Below, piece after piece: positions 1 through 6,278 of a DNA stretch of 13,024 bases. A model generated the notes under the pieces. That model was given only the letters and a program-made list of their open reading frames with translations, did not search any database and had not been told where the DNA came from. Numbering within the stretch: the stretch's first letter is position 1; each line of letters begins with the position of its first letter. The translations under genes were made by a program, and so were the position numbers. Source of the stretch: Saprospiraceae bacterium (lineage in GTDB: Bacteria; Bacteroidota; Bacteroidia; Chitinophagales; Saprospiraceae); contig SLDF01000138.1 of assembly GCA_007125435.1 (NCBI GenBank), forward strand, positions 1 to 13,024. Reading direction: 5' to 3'.

Positions 1-4
1 ACTA

Positions 5-35
5 CGAAACCCTAATGCATAAAGCGGGTTTAACC
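5..35 (-). repeat. Short dispersed intergenic motif, copy a
   Basis: Read on the minus strand this is GGTTAAACCCGCTTTATGCA followed by TTAGGG. It matches the copy at 5627-5660 at about 25 of 33 positions, including AATGCATAA and GTTTAACC on the plus strand. The core TTATGCATTA is nearly palindromic. Its role is unknown; it lies between genes in every case seen. Confidence 0.5.
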
Positions 36-138
36 TGTGCAAATACAATCAAAACATATCGTCTATAGAATCATTTTATACTTATGTCTGATTGTTTTAA
101 TTGCAGTAAAAGAATACGCAGGGGTTAATTATGGATGA

Positions 139-316
139 GGGTCAAAGTGTCGTTTTTTATGATTTTGCATCAGCGATGTGAAAGGGTGGCGACGGCAGGA
201 GCCAGACTCTACGCAACGATAGTGAAGTAGAGGCCGACCGTTCAGGGAGCCCTGTAACGTAGCGACCCGTAACGAAGAGGAGGGTGATGCCCAAAGTGCT
301 AAAATGAAAGACAAAC
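139..316 (+). mobile_element. Small structured repeat element (MITE-like), copy 1
   Basis: This 178-bp element aligns along its whole length with 12766-12939 and, reversed, with 8547-8734. Shared landmarks are TGTCGTTTTTT near the 5' end, GCATCAGCG (167-175), GGGTGGC (184-190), GTAGCGACCC and GGGTGATGCCCAAAG near the 3' end. Outer helices GCATCA/TGATGC (167-172 with 285-290) and GGGTGGC/GCGACCC (184-190 with 262-268, one mismatch) can form, enclosing hairpin CTCTAC/GTAGAG (207-212 with 227-232) and hairpin CAGGG/CCCTG (243-254). The ends are worn: the left terminal repeat has lost about six bases relative to copy 3 (GGGTCAAAG rather than GGGTGCATTTCAAAA), and the flanks show no target duplication. 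This is therefore an older insertion. It carries no credible gene and has no transposase. Confidence 0.75.
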
Positions 317-336
317 TTCATAACATACCAAGTGCG

Positions 337-1377
337 ATGAAAATTCAAAAAATCCATATGAGGCCATTTCTTTTTAATTCTTTATTAGCTTTCACATGCT
401 TGATGTGTATGCAGTGTCAAACCAAATACCCAATGTCATCAAATACAGAAAATCCCGAATATGCTCTAGTGATTCATGGTGGAGCCGGTACTATATTGAA
501 GGAGAATATGACTGAGGACATGGAACAGCGATATCATGAAGCTTTGACACGTGCATTATCAGCAGGGCGGCAAATACTCGAGGAGGGGGGCATGGCTATT
601 GATGCCGTCGAAGCCGCCATTGTGATAATGGAAGACGAGCCTCTATTCAATGCCGGTAAGGGTGCAGTGTTGACCTATGATGGCACCACCGAGCTCGATG
701 CTTCTATCATGACCGGTCATAATCTGGATGCAGGAGCCGTGGGTGGGGTCAAGACTATAAAAAACCCTATAAAGGCGGCAATAGGTGTCATGAATTCTTC
801 TCCACACGTCATGCTGGTAGGCAATGGTGCCGATCAATTTGCCAAAGAACTGGGGCTCGATATTGTTGATCCGGATTACTTCTTGACAGAACGACGGATT
901 CAGAGTCTAAAAAGGTCAAAAGAAAAAGAGGCGAACAATGAAAAGCAAGATGCAGCAACCAGACATGGTACTGTAGGCGCAGTCGCCCTGGACAAAGAAG
1001 GTAATATAGTGGCAGGCACTTCTACCGGCGGCATGACGAACAAGAGGTATAACCGGATTGGCGATGCTCCGATCATCGGCGCTGCTACATATGCAGACAA
1101 TAACACCTGTGGTATTTCTGCAACCGGGCATGGTGAATATTTTATAAGGCTTGCTGTGGCGCATAATATACATGCCCAGATGAAGTATGGTGGTGCTAGC
1201 CTACAAGAAGCAGCCGAGGATGTCATCCTTAATCAATTAGAAGGCCTCGGAGGTGATGGTGGAATAGTTGGCCTGGACAAGAATGGACGAATCGTCATGG
1301 TCTTCAACTCTGAAGGCATGTATAGAGGTTTCGCCCTGCCTGATGAGAAGAAGACGTTTATCTTCAAAGATGAATAG
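337..1377 (+). CDS. Isoaspartyl peptidase / L-asparaginase, exported, plant-type Ntn hydrolase
   Basis: This is a plant-type (T2 family) asparaginase, which hydrolyses asparagine or beta-aspartyl (isoaspartyl) dipeptides after self-cleavage. The self-cleavage site is visible as the motif RHGTVGAVA; the Thr (residue 212 from this start) becomes the N-terminal nucleophile of the beta subunit. Downstream are the substrate-binding motifs GTSTGGMTNK, RIGDAPIIGA and TGHGEYF, typical of the family. The N terminus has a basic stretch, a hydrophobic core (PFLFNSLLAFTCLMC) and cysteines in a loose lipobox (CMQC), suggesting a lipoprotein in the periplasm. An in-frame ATG at 304 would add 11 residues, but it lies inside the terminal sequence of a repeat element, so I prefer ATG 337; ATG 358 is a third option. 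About 346 residues is normal for the family. The permease gene follows 174 bp later on the same strand with no functional link evident. Confidence 0.9.
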   Translation: MKIQKIHMRPFLFNSLLAFTCLMCMQCQTKYPMSSNTENPEYALVIHGGAGTILKENMTEDMEQRYHEALTRALSAGRQILEEGGMAIDAVEAAIVIMEDEPLFNAGKGAVLTYDGTTELDASIMTGHNLDAGAVGGVKTIKNPIKAAIGVMNSSPHVMLVGNGADQFAKELGLDIVDPDYFLTERRIQSLKRSKEKEANNEKQDAATRHGTVGAVALDKEGNIVAGTSTGGMTNKRYNRIGDAPIIGAATYADNNTCGISATGHGEYFIRLAVAHNIHAQMKYGGASLQEAAEDVILNQLEGLGGDGGIVGLDKNGRIVMVFNSEGMYRGFALPDEKKTFIFKDE

Positions 1378-1551
1378 TTATTCATTACCTCAAAAGTCTC
1401 CAAATCTGCTAGAAAACAGATCAATAAACCCTCTGCTTATCCACAACCGCATGTATTAATCTGTTAATGAGACGGCTTAATCGAAAATCTTCGTTTATTG
1501 AAAGGCTCTCGTTTATTTTTGAGCATTGGATCAAAATGACGACGGACATTA

Positions 1552-2790
1552 ATGGGTATAATAGAGAACATAAACCAAGCATTAAGAGCTATCAAAGGTA
1601 ACTTTTTGAGGTTTGTTTTGACGGCATCTATCATTGCTCTTGGTATTACAGCTCTTGTAGGGATCCTCACTGCAATAGATAGTATCTTGTACTCTATGAG
1701 TACGAGTTTTTCCGGCATTGGAGCCAATTCATATACCATCCGTCCATCAGGTACAGAGTTAGTTGGTAGAACAAGAGGGCGAACAATCAGACGGTCAGAG
1801 AGAATTACCTTCAGGCAGGCTATGATATTGAAAGAAAGGTATGAAAGACCTGACAAATTGAGTGTAAGTATTCTAGTCTCCTCATTGTCTACCATAAAAT
1901 ATGGCAATGAAAGCACCAATCCTAATGTCACTGTGAGGGGTATCGACGAAAACTATCTCTTTGCTTCAGGAATAGAAATAGAATATGGAAGAAACTTCTC
2001 TGCTTTAGAAAGTGAAAAGGGTGCTCAACGTGTCATTATAGGAAAAGATATTGTGAAATCTCTTTTTGGAGGTAAGGCCGATCAAGCTCTGGATAAAATC
2101 ATAAGGATTGGAAGCTCACCATACAGAGTAATTGGCATCATTGCCTCTCAGGGAAGTGGCTTTGACCAAAGCGGTGACAGACAAGTCATGATACCTCTTC
2201 TCAATGGGAGACAAATGTCCACTAGCTCCAGCCCCGATTTTCAAATTAAAGTGGCAGTAACTAACCCGGAGCTTATTGACGCTTCGATAGACTACGCCAC
2301 CGGCATCATGCGCAGTATAAGGAAGCTAAAGCCCGGAGACCCTAATGATTTTGAAATGCGCAAAAGCGATAGTATACTCAATATCATCAAAGAAAATACG
2401 GTCACTCTGCGAGCTGCAACTATAGGTATAGGTATTGTGACATTACTGGGTGCAGCCATAGGTCTCATGAACATTATGCTTGTCTCCGTCACTGAGCGAA
2501 CCAGAGAAATCGGTATCAGCAAAGCACTTGGCGCTACCAGATCAAATATCCTCATACAGTTTCTTACGGAGTCTATTGTTATCTGTCAGATTGGAGGCAT
2601 TTTCGGCGTGATATTAGGGATATTGACCGGCAACGTTGTTACCCTATTTGTAGGTGGTAGTTTTTTGATACCGTGGGTGTGGATTATTAGTGGCCTTATT
2701 ACCTGTTTTGTAGTTGGCCTTGCTTCTGGCATTTATCCTGCTACTAAAGCCGCCTCAATGGACCCTATCGAATCACTGCGTTACGAATAA
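1552..2790 (+). CDS. ABC transporter permease, MacB/FtsX type
   Basis: This 412-residue inner-membrane protein has the classic MacB layout: a membrane helix near residues 21-42, a large periplasmic domain (about 45-285, MacB_PCD type), then three helices near 289-310, 341-367 and 371-397. The signature after the second helix, VTERTREIGISKALGATR, and the C-terminal SGIYPATKAASMDPIESLRYE are hallmarks of the FtsX/MacB permease family, which couples cytoplasmic ATP hydrolysis to export of peptides, lipoproteins or drugs through mechanical movement of the periplasmic domain. No ATP-binding subunit or membrane-fusion partner lies beside it in this window, so its ATPase must be encoded elsewhere. 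An in-frame stop (TGA at 1537-1539) lies just upstream, which supports the start at 1552. The substrate cannot be told from sequence. The gene converges on the response regulator gene. Confidence 0.9.
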   Translation: MGIIENINQALRAIKGNFLRFVLTASIIALGITALVGILTAIDSILYSMSTSFSGIGANSYTIRPSGTELVGRTRGRTIRRSERITFRQAMILKERYERPDKLSVSILVSSLSTIKYGNESTNPNVTVRGIDENYLFASGIEIEYGRNFSALESEKGAQRVIIGKDIVKSLFGGKADQALDKIIRIGSSPYRVIGIIASQGSGFDQSGDRQVMIPLLNGRQMSTSSSPDFQIKVAVTNPELIDASIDYATGIMRSIRKLKPGDPNDFEMRKSDSILNIIKENTVTLRAATIGIGIVTLLGAAIGLMNIMLVSVTERTREIGISKALGATRSNILIQFLTESIVICQIGGIFGVILGILTGNVVTLFVGGSFLIPWVWIISGLITCFVVGLASGIYPATKAASMDPIESLRYE

Positions 2791-2856
2791 CGGATAACTG
2801 TCTCGCTCAGCATTGGAGAGACAAGTAACGGTAATGAGAAATAGCAGTATCATCAA

Positions 2857-2883
2857 GAGGGTAATGCCCCAAAAGCCAAAACG
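2857..2883 (+). repeat. Possible remnant of the repeat element's 3' end
   Basis: GAGGGTAATGCCCC followed by AAAAGCCAAAACG resembles the 3' end of the 174-188 bp element (GAGGGTGATGCCC, then AAAGTGCTAAAATG in copy 1), allowing one inserted C and a few substitutions. Just upstream, TGTCTC (2799-2804) pairs with GAGACA (2818-2823), which could be a relic of the element's variable hairpin or a weak terminator for the permease gene; no T run follows. The rest of the element is not recognisable, so this may be chance. Confidence 0.3.
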
Positions 2884-2961
2884 CTCTACCCTTCAACTCG
2901 CTTCGAAAAATATTTGAGAAAGTCAAATTAAAGACTACACAATAATTGCGATGGGCGTTGC

Positions 2962-3672
2962 TCACTCTTTTACCTGAAGCTGAAAACCATTGCCGTGAAT
3001 ATTAATGATTTCTATGTTTTCATCCCTTTTCAGATACTTGCGAAGCTTGGTGATGAAAACGTCCATACTTCGGGCAGTAAAGTAATTCTCCTCGCCCCAT
3101 ATCTTTGTCAAGGCTTCAGATCTTGGCACAACTTCGTTTTTATTGTAGCAAAAGAGTCTTAGTAACTCTGCCTCTTTGGGAGATAGCTTCTCAGCATTCT
3201 CGCTGTCGCTATCGTATGTCAAAATTCTTAGAGGGAAGTTAAACACATACTTGCCAACACTAAACTCTTTGACCTGATCTATACCATTATCTCTGCCCCC
3301 GCTTCTTTTTAAGATAGCATTAATTCTTGCAAGCAACTCTTCAGAGTTAAAGGGCTTAGTAATATAATCATCAGCGCCCAGCTCGAATCCCTGGAGGACA
3401 TCCTCTTTCATACCTCTGGCGGTCAAGAAGATTAGTGGAATATCTCTATCCTCCACGCGAATTTCTTTCGCAAGGGTAAATCCATCCTTTTTAGGCATCA
3501 TCACATCTAGAATACATATGTCATACTTACTTTTTTTAAATGCATTGAGACCCTCTTCGCCATCTGTTGCCAGCGTGAGATTAAAGTCATGCATTTCAAG
3601 GTAAGATTTTAAGACATCTCCAAAGTTCTTATCGTCTTCAACTAGTAATATTTGTGGGTTCTGGTCGCTCAT
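2962..3672 (-). CDS. DNA-binding response regulator, OmpR/PhoB family
   Basis: This is a complete 236-residue two-component regulator. The receiver domain (about 7-120) has the acidic pocket E12-D13-D14, the phosphate-accepting Asp56 in CILDVMMP, Thr84 in FLTARG and Lys106 in DYITKPF. The C-terminal winged-helix domain (about 135-234) carries LSPKEAELLRLFCYN, the recognition-helix segment RSMDVFITKLRKYL and the terminal hairpin IINIHGNGFQL. It is expected to be phosphorylated by the kinase encoded directly upstream (3779-5206) and then to bind promoter DNA as a dimer. The 106-bp gap between the two genes holds a hairpin followed by eight T on the coding strand, so the regulator may be expressed partly from its own promoter. 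It most resembles the RprY-like regulators common in Bacteroidota; its targets are unknown. Confidence 0.93.
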   Translation of the reverse strand: MSDQNPQILLVEDDKNFGDVLKSYLEMHDFNLTLATDGEEGLNAFKKSKYDICILDVMMPKKDGFTLAKEIRVEDRDIPLIFLTARGMKEDVLQGFELGADDYITKPFNSEELLARINAILKRSGGRDNGIDQVKEFSVGKYVFNFPLRILTYDSDSENAEKLSPKEAELLRLFCYNKNEVVPRSEALTKIWGEENYFTARSMDVFITKLRKYLKRDENIEIINIHGNGFQLQVKE

Positions 3673-3732
3673 TTTTGAATGTATTAAGTTATAATCAAAA
3701 TGCTTTTTTATAAAAAATAGTATCTACAAAGC

Positions 3733-3762
3733 AAAAAAAATCAACCGATTACCTGATCGGCT
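3733..3762 (-). terminator. Rho-independent terminator-like hairpin between kinase and regulator genes
   Basis: On the minus strand CCGAT (3760-3756) pairs with ATCGG (3749-3745) around a six-base loop. A G-T and an A-T pair can extend the stem to seven, and it is followed within a few bases by TTTTTTTT (3740-3733). This is a plausible intrinsic terminator or attenuator downstream of the sensor kinase and upstream of the regulator start. The stem is short, so read-through is likely. Confidence 0.55.
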
Positions 3763-3778
3763 TCATATGATCTTGACG

Positions 3779-5206
3779 TCAATTTCTTTTGCTTTGTTTG
3801 AATGGTAGAAAAACCATGAAGGTCGAACCCTTCCCAGGCTCGCTTTTTACTTCTATGCTGCCGTAGTGTGATTCTACTATTGACTTGACGTATGTAAGCC
3901 CAAGGCCAAAGCCCTTGACATCATGTACATTACCTGTGTGTACTCTATAGAAACGTTCAAAGATGTATTTTTGCTGCTCCTTTGTCATGCCAATTCCATT
4001 ATCACTGATAGAAATATTAATGCCTTTAATAGAATTAGAAGTTTTGATTTCAATTATCGGACTTTCTTTTGAGTACTTATTGGCATTGTCAAGTAGGTTA
4101 TGAATGACATTAGACAGGTGGTTGTAATCACCTTCGATTATAGAGCTCTGTGCCTCAGGATGAAAAATAACCGCGCCACCCCTTTTCTCTACTTGAAGGC
4201 TGATATGGTCTGAGGCATGTTTGATAAGTTCGTGTATATCGACCTCACCCATATTCATTTCAACCTGTTGTTTTTCCAGTTGAGCCATTTGTAGCACCTT
4301 TTCTACCTGGCCCAGCATTCTCTTATTCTCAAGCTTAATTATATTGGTAAAACGAGTTATTTTTTCTGGGTTATTCAGAATATTAGGGTTTGTAATGGAG
4401 TCTGTAGCCAGTGAAATGGTAGCAATAGGTGTCTTAAACTCATGTGTCATATTATTGATAAAGTCTGTTTTCATCTCGGACACACGCTTTTGTCTGAATA
4501 TGATTAATACCGTGTAGGTGAAGCAAATCAGTATTAAAATGGTAAAAATAAATGAGCCGGCAAGCATTTGCCACACTGATTCCCAGGCTTTTCTTCCTGC
4601 TTTTGGAAAGTAAATGACTAAATATCCTGGGGCAATGAGGCGATTAGGGTCCTTAAACAACTCCACCCTATATGGGCTTTTGTCCAGTCCGGTATTCATG
4701 CCGGTATTACTAACTTCCGGCAAAATCTCATCAAAAACATAATAGCCGTCCATGATGATGTAGTTTTTATGCCTATTTGAAATGACGCCATAACTGTAAT
4801 CTAAATTTATCCCTCTATTGTTCAGTTCGTATTCTAAATAGTGGTCCAAAGCCTCTAAGTCTACCCTTTCCGCCAGGGATCTGCTTGACAAATTAAAATA
4901 AGGTCGCCCATCTCTATTTTGAACATTAGCTGTCTCTCCCTCTATAGTCTCGGGACTGTCAAATATCCGATCATCGATTAGCTCATCCGGATAGTTTTCT
5001 TGCTCTAAAAGCTCCAATGCCCTATCTTTCTCTCTTCTATCCAATCGGTCTGCTACATTGTTTAAAGATTCATAAATAGCTTTATCAAACTTTTCTTTAT
5101 TTAGCTGTACAGACCAATTGATCCAATAGCTTTGAATTAACATGATGCCTATCAAAGCCGTAGCCATGAGCATCACAATTCCCCAAATCATTTTTCGATT
5201 CAACAT
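3779..5206 (-). CDS. Sensor histidine kinase of a two-component system
   Basis: This 475-residue membrane kinase has a first helix at about residues 7-28, a periplasmic sensor region (about 29-212) unlike any domain I recognise, a second helix at about 213-237, and a cytoplasmic kinase core with no HAMP domain. The phosphate-accepting His255 sits in NNMTHEFKTPIATI. The ATPase part shows the N box (VIHNLLDNANKYS, 367-379), G1 (DNGIG, 402-406), F box (FERFYR) and G2 (GFGLGL, 432-437), so it should be catalytically active. Kinases of this plan, with the kinase gene preceding an OmpR-type regulator gene, are common in Bacteroidota. The partner is very probably the regulator at 2962-3672. The periplasmic part contains an acidic, Arg/Glu-rich stretch (residues 54-90) that may be flexible. 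The signal it senses is unknown. Confidence 0.93.
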   Translation of the reverse strand: MLNRKMIWGIVMLMATALIGIMLIQSYWINWSVQLNKEKFDKAIYESLNNVADRLDRREKDRALELLEQENYPDELIDDRIFDSPETIEGETANVQNRDGRPYFNLSSRSLAERVDLEALDHYLEYELNNRGINLDYSYGVISNRHKNYIIMDGYYVFDEILPEVSNTGMNTGLDKSPYRVELFKDPNRLIAPGYLVIYFPKAGRKAWESVWQMLAGSFIFTILILICFTYTVLIIFRQKRVSEMKTDFINNMTHEFKTPIATISLATDSITNPNILNNPEKITRFTNIIKLENKRMLGQVEKVLQMAQLEKQQVEMNMGEVDIHELIKHASDHISLQVEKRGGAVIFHPEAQSSIIEGDYNHLSNVIHNLLDNANKYSKESPIIEIKTSNSIKGINISISDNGIGMTKEQQKYIFERFYRVHTGNVHDVKGFGLGLTYVKSIVESHYGSIEVKSEPGKGSTFMVFLPFKQSKRN

Positions 5207-5221
5207 AATCTGCTATCTGCT

Positions 5222-5236
5222 ATTTAACCCGGATTT
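5222..5236 (+). repeat. Short dispersed intergenic motif, partial copy e
   Basis: TTAACCCGGATTT at 5224-5236 recurs exactly on the minus strand at 9972-9960 and resembles the left half of the TTAAACCCGnATTATGCATT motif. The right half is missing. It lies just upstream of the kinase start. Confidence 0.35.
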
Positions 5237-5347
5237 TAAGAGTTCATAAAACTGACAAAAAAGAGCTGACTTTTTTGACAAATCAAGTGAATCGTATTGA
5301 AAAGTACAAAACCATAAATAGTTGATTATCAATGATATAAAAACAAG

Positions 5348-5371
5348 TTAGATAGAATTATGCATTAGAAA
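5348..5371 (+). repeat. Short dispersed intergenic motif, copy b
   Basis: AGAATTATGCATTAGAAAA matches the core of the motif seen at 5-35 and 5627-5660. It stands in inverted orientation to the copy at 5627-5660, so the two bracket the long inverted repeat between them. Confidence 0.45.
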
Positions 5372-5377
5372 ATCCCT

Positions 5378-5408
5378 ACCCGCCACCTGTCGATGGCATC
5401 AGGCGGGT
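5378..5408. repeat. GC-rich hairpin
   Basis: ACCCGCC (5378-5384) pairs perfectly with GGCGGGT (5402-5408) around a 17-base loop. The loop offers competing pairs with the stem region (GCCA 5382-5385 with TGGC 5394-5397). It stands out by GC content from the AT-rich surroundings and may be a separate small repeat. No T run follows on either strand. Confidence 0.4.
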
Positions 5409-5419
5409 ATTACGGCTTC

Positions 5420-5616
5420 AAATCGACGAAGGAGATTCACGAACACAAATAAAGAAAACAAAATAGCGTGAGTAAATGGCTTCAAAATAAGTCACTTTGC
5501 TTGATTTTGTTCAATCACCGTAGGGTTGACTATGGCTCATTCACAAAACCACTTATTTTTTCGCCATTTACTCATATTGCTTTTATATTGCATTCGTGAA
5601 TCTCCTTCGTCGATTT
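5420..5616. repeat. Long inverted repeat (about 197 bp) with 24-bp perfect arms
   Basis: Bases 5420-5443 (AAATCGACGAAGGAGATTCA then CGAA) are the exact reverse complement of 5593-5616. Further in, 5469-5492 and 5551-5574 pair at 21 of 24 positions (TGAGTAAATGGC and AAAATAAGT on the left arm), separated from the outer arms by poorly matched AT-rich sequence. The central unpaired part is 5493-5550. The outer match may extend six more bases (GGCTTC against GGGTTA). The form suggests a small non-autonomous inverted-repeat element or the remnant of one, but I could not define a target duplication. No coding potential is evident. Confidence 0.7.
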
Positions 5617-5626
5617 TAACCCTCAT

Positions 5627-5660
5627 TACGAGTTTCCAATGCATAATCCGAGTTTAACCC
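5627..5660 (-). repeat. Short dispersed intergenic motif, copy c
   Basis: Read on the minus strand it contains GGGTTAAACTCGGATTATGC followed by ATTGG. It shares AATGCATAA and GTTTAACC (plus strand) with copy a at 5-35, and lies just upstream of the META lipoprotein gene. Confidence 0.5.
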
Positions 5661-5722
5661 GCTATCCACAACAATAAACAACTTTTTTAATCAACATTAT
5701 GTTTTCAAACTAAAGTTTAATC

Positions 5723-6175
5723 ATGTTTTACTTCAAGCAAAAGACACATTTACTTGGACTCTTTTTATTTCTCACTTTTGTTTCATGTACAAATGGACAA
5801 TCACCAAGCTCTGATGACACTGCTATTGCTGAAAAAATTGGCGATGTGAGATGGCGTTTAATGGATATTCAAGAGCAACCATTTAGCTATCAAGAGTTGT
5901 TCATGCAGCGTGTTCCTTTCCTTACGCTTAGTATCGAAGACAATAAATTGCAGGGCAATAGTAGCTGTAATACTTTTTTTGCTGACTTTGTTTTAGATGG
6001 CCACTCTTTCACCATTGAGGATATTACGCTTAAGACTAAGATGGACTGCCAAAATGCAAGTGAACATGTGTTTTTTGATGCATTACGTTCTATTGATGCT
6101 GTAAAACTAGACAATGACGATAAACACTTAATCATGATAAGTAATGAAAAACCTATTTTGACTTTTCAAAAATAG
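5723..6175 (+). CDS. META domain (HslJ-like) lipoprotein
   Basis: This 150-residue protein has a lipoprotein-type signal: a basic start, a hydrophobic stretch LLGLFLFLTFV and Cys22 in FVSC. The mature part matches the META/HslJ fold pattern: a starting W-x-L (VRWRLMDI, 43-50), a strand with PFLTLSIEDNKLQGNSSCN (65-83), then FTIEDITLKTKMDC (96-109), EHVFFDAL and a final strand LTFQK. Cys82 in SCN and Cys109 in KMDC are the usual conserved pair of this family and may form a disulfide. META proteins are small envelope proteins; E. coli HslJ is linked to heat shock and novobiocin resistance, but no reaction is established. It is monocistronic, divergent from the sensor kinase, and convergent with the TPR kinase. 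A role in envelope stress is inference only. Confidence 0.8.
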   Translation: MFYFKQKTHLLGLFLFLTFVSCTNGQSPSSDDTAIAEKIGDVRWRLMDIQEQPFSYQELFMQRVPFLTLSIEDNKLQGNSSCNTFFADFVLDGHSFTIEDITLKTKMDCQNASEHVFFDALRSIDAVKLDNDDKHLIMISNEKPILTFQK

Positions 6176-6178
6176 TCG

Positions 6179-6208
6179 ATTCGGCTTATTGTATTTTACA
6201 AGTCGAAT
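6179..6208. terminator. Bidirectional terminator-like hairpin between convergent genes
   Basis: ATTCGGCTT (6179-6187) pairs with AAGTCGAAT (6200-6208), nine pairs with one G-T, around a 12-base AT-rich loop. It sits directly after the META lipoprotein stop and 70 bases beyond the TPR kinase stop on the other strand. TTTAT follows on the plus strand, and a short T run (CTATTTTTG) follows on the minus strand. This is a plausible shared terminator. Confidence 0.5.
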
Positions 6209-6278
6209 TTATCACCAAGTCTTTTGATTGAGACCAATCTGGCACATTCATTCCAATATACTCATTCAACACAATTGG

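Larger units (their letters stand above)
1..336. other. Left intergenic region with repeat element copy 1
   Basis: No gene is supported here. Bases 5-35 hold a short dispersed motif also found at 5348-5371, 5627-5660 and 9908-9930. Bases 36-138 are AT-rich leader sequence in which I see no exact Bacteroidota promoter (TTTG-N19-TAnnTTTG). Bases 139-316 are the repeat element described separately. Bases 317-336 are the remaining leader before the preferred start of the peptidase gene. Short open frames on the minus strand here (129-314, 157-357) are a by-product of the repeat, since the other copies show the same pseudo-peptide. Confidence 0.6.
5207..5722. other. Divergent intergenic region rich in inverted repeats
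   Basis: No gene is supported in these 516 bases between the divergent kinase and META lipoprotein genes. They contain TTAACCCGGATTT (5224-5236), two inverted copies of the TTATGCATT motif (5348-5371 and 5627-5660), a small GC-rich hairpin (5378-5408) and a long inverted repeat (5420-5616), each listed separately. Promoters for both flanking genes should lie here, but I found no exact Bacteroidota consensus. Confidence 0.6.

Noticed and set aside
139..316. CRISPR array or tandem repeat
   Set aside because: The repeats are dispersed single copies thousands of bases apart, without spacers of regular length.
139..325. 9-bp target duplication around repeat copy 1
   Set aside because: The flanking nonamers TATGGATGA (130-138) and TTCATAACA (317-325) agree at only three positions.
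129..357. Minus-strand open frames in repeat copy 1 (and matching ones at 12735-12978) sharing a peptide like GRYVxGLPxRSASxSL
   Set aside because: The shared peptide follows from the DNA repeat itself. Changes between copies follow base pairing of the hairpin rather than codon positions, the corresponding minus-strand frame is not kept in the third copy because of indels, and there is no start context. I treat these as spurious frames.
1404..1421. Hairpin ATCTG/CAGAT after the peptidase gene as a terminator
   Set aside because: The stem is only five base pairs and no T run follows.
1464..1931. 155-codon minus-strand frame overlapping the permease start
   Set aside because: It is antisense to the conserved permease N terminus and its sequence shows no domain.
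5409..5631. Target duplication ATTAC(G) around the long inverted repeat
   Set aside because: ATTACG occurs at 5409-5414 and 5626-5631, but it does not sit at matching distances from the two arms, so it may be chance.
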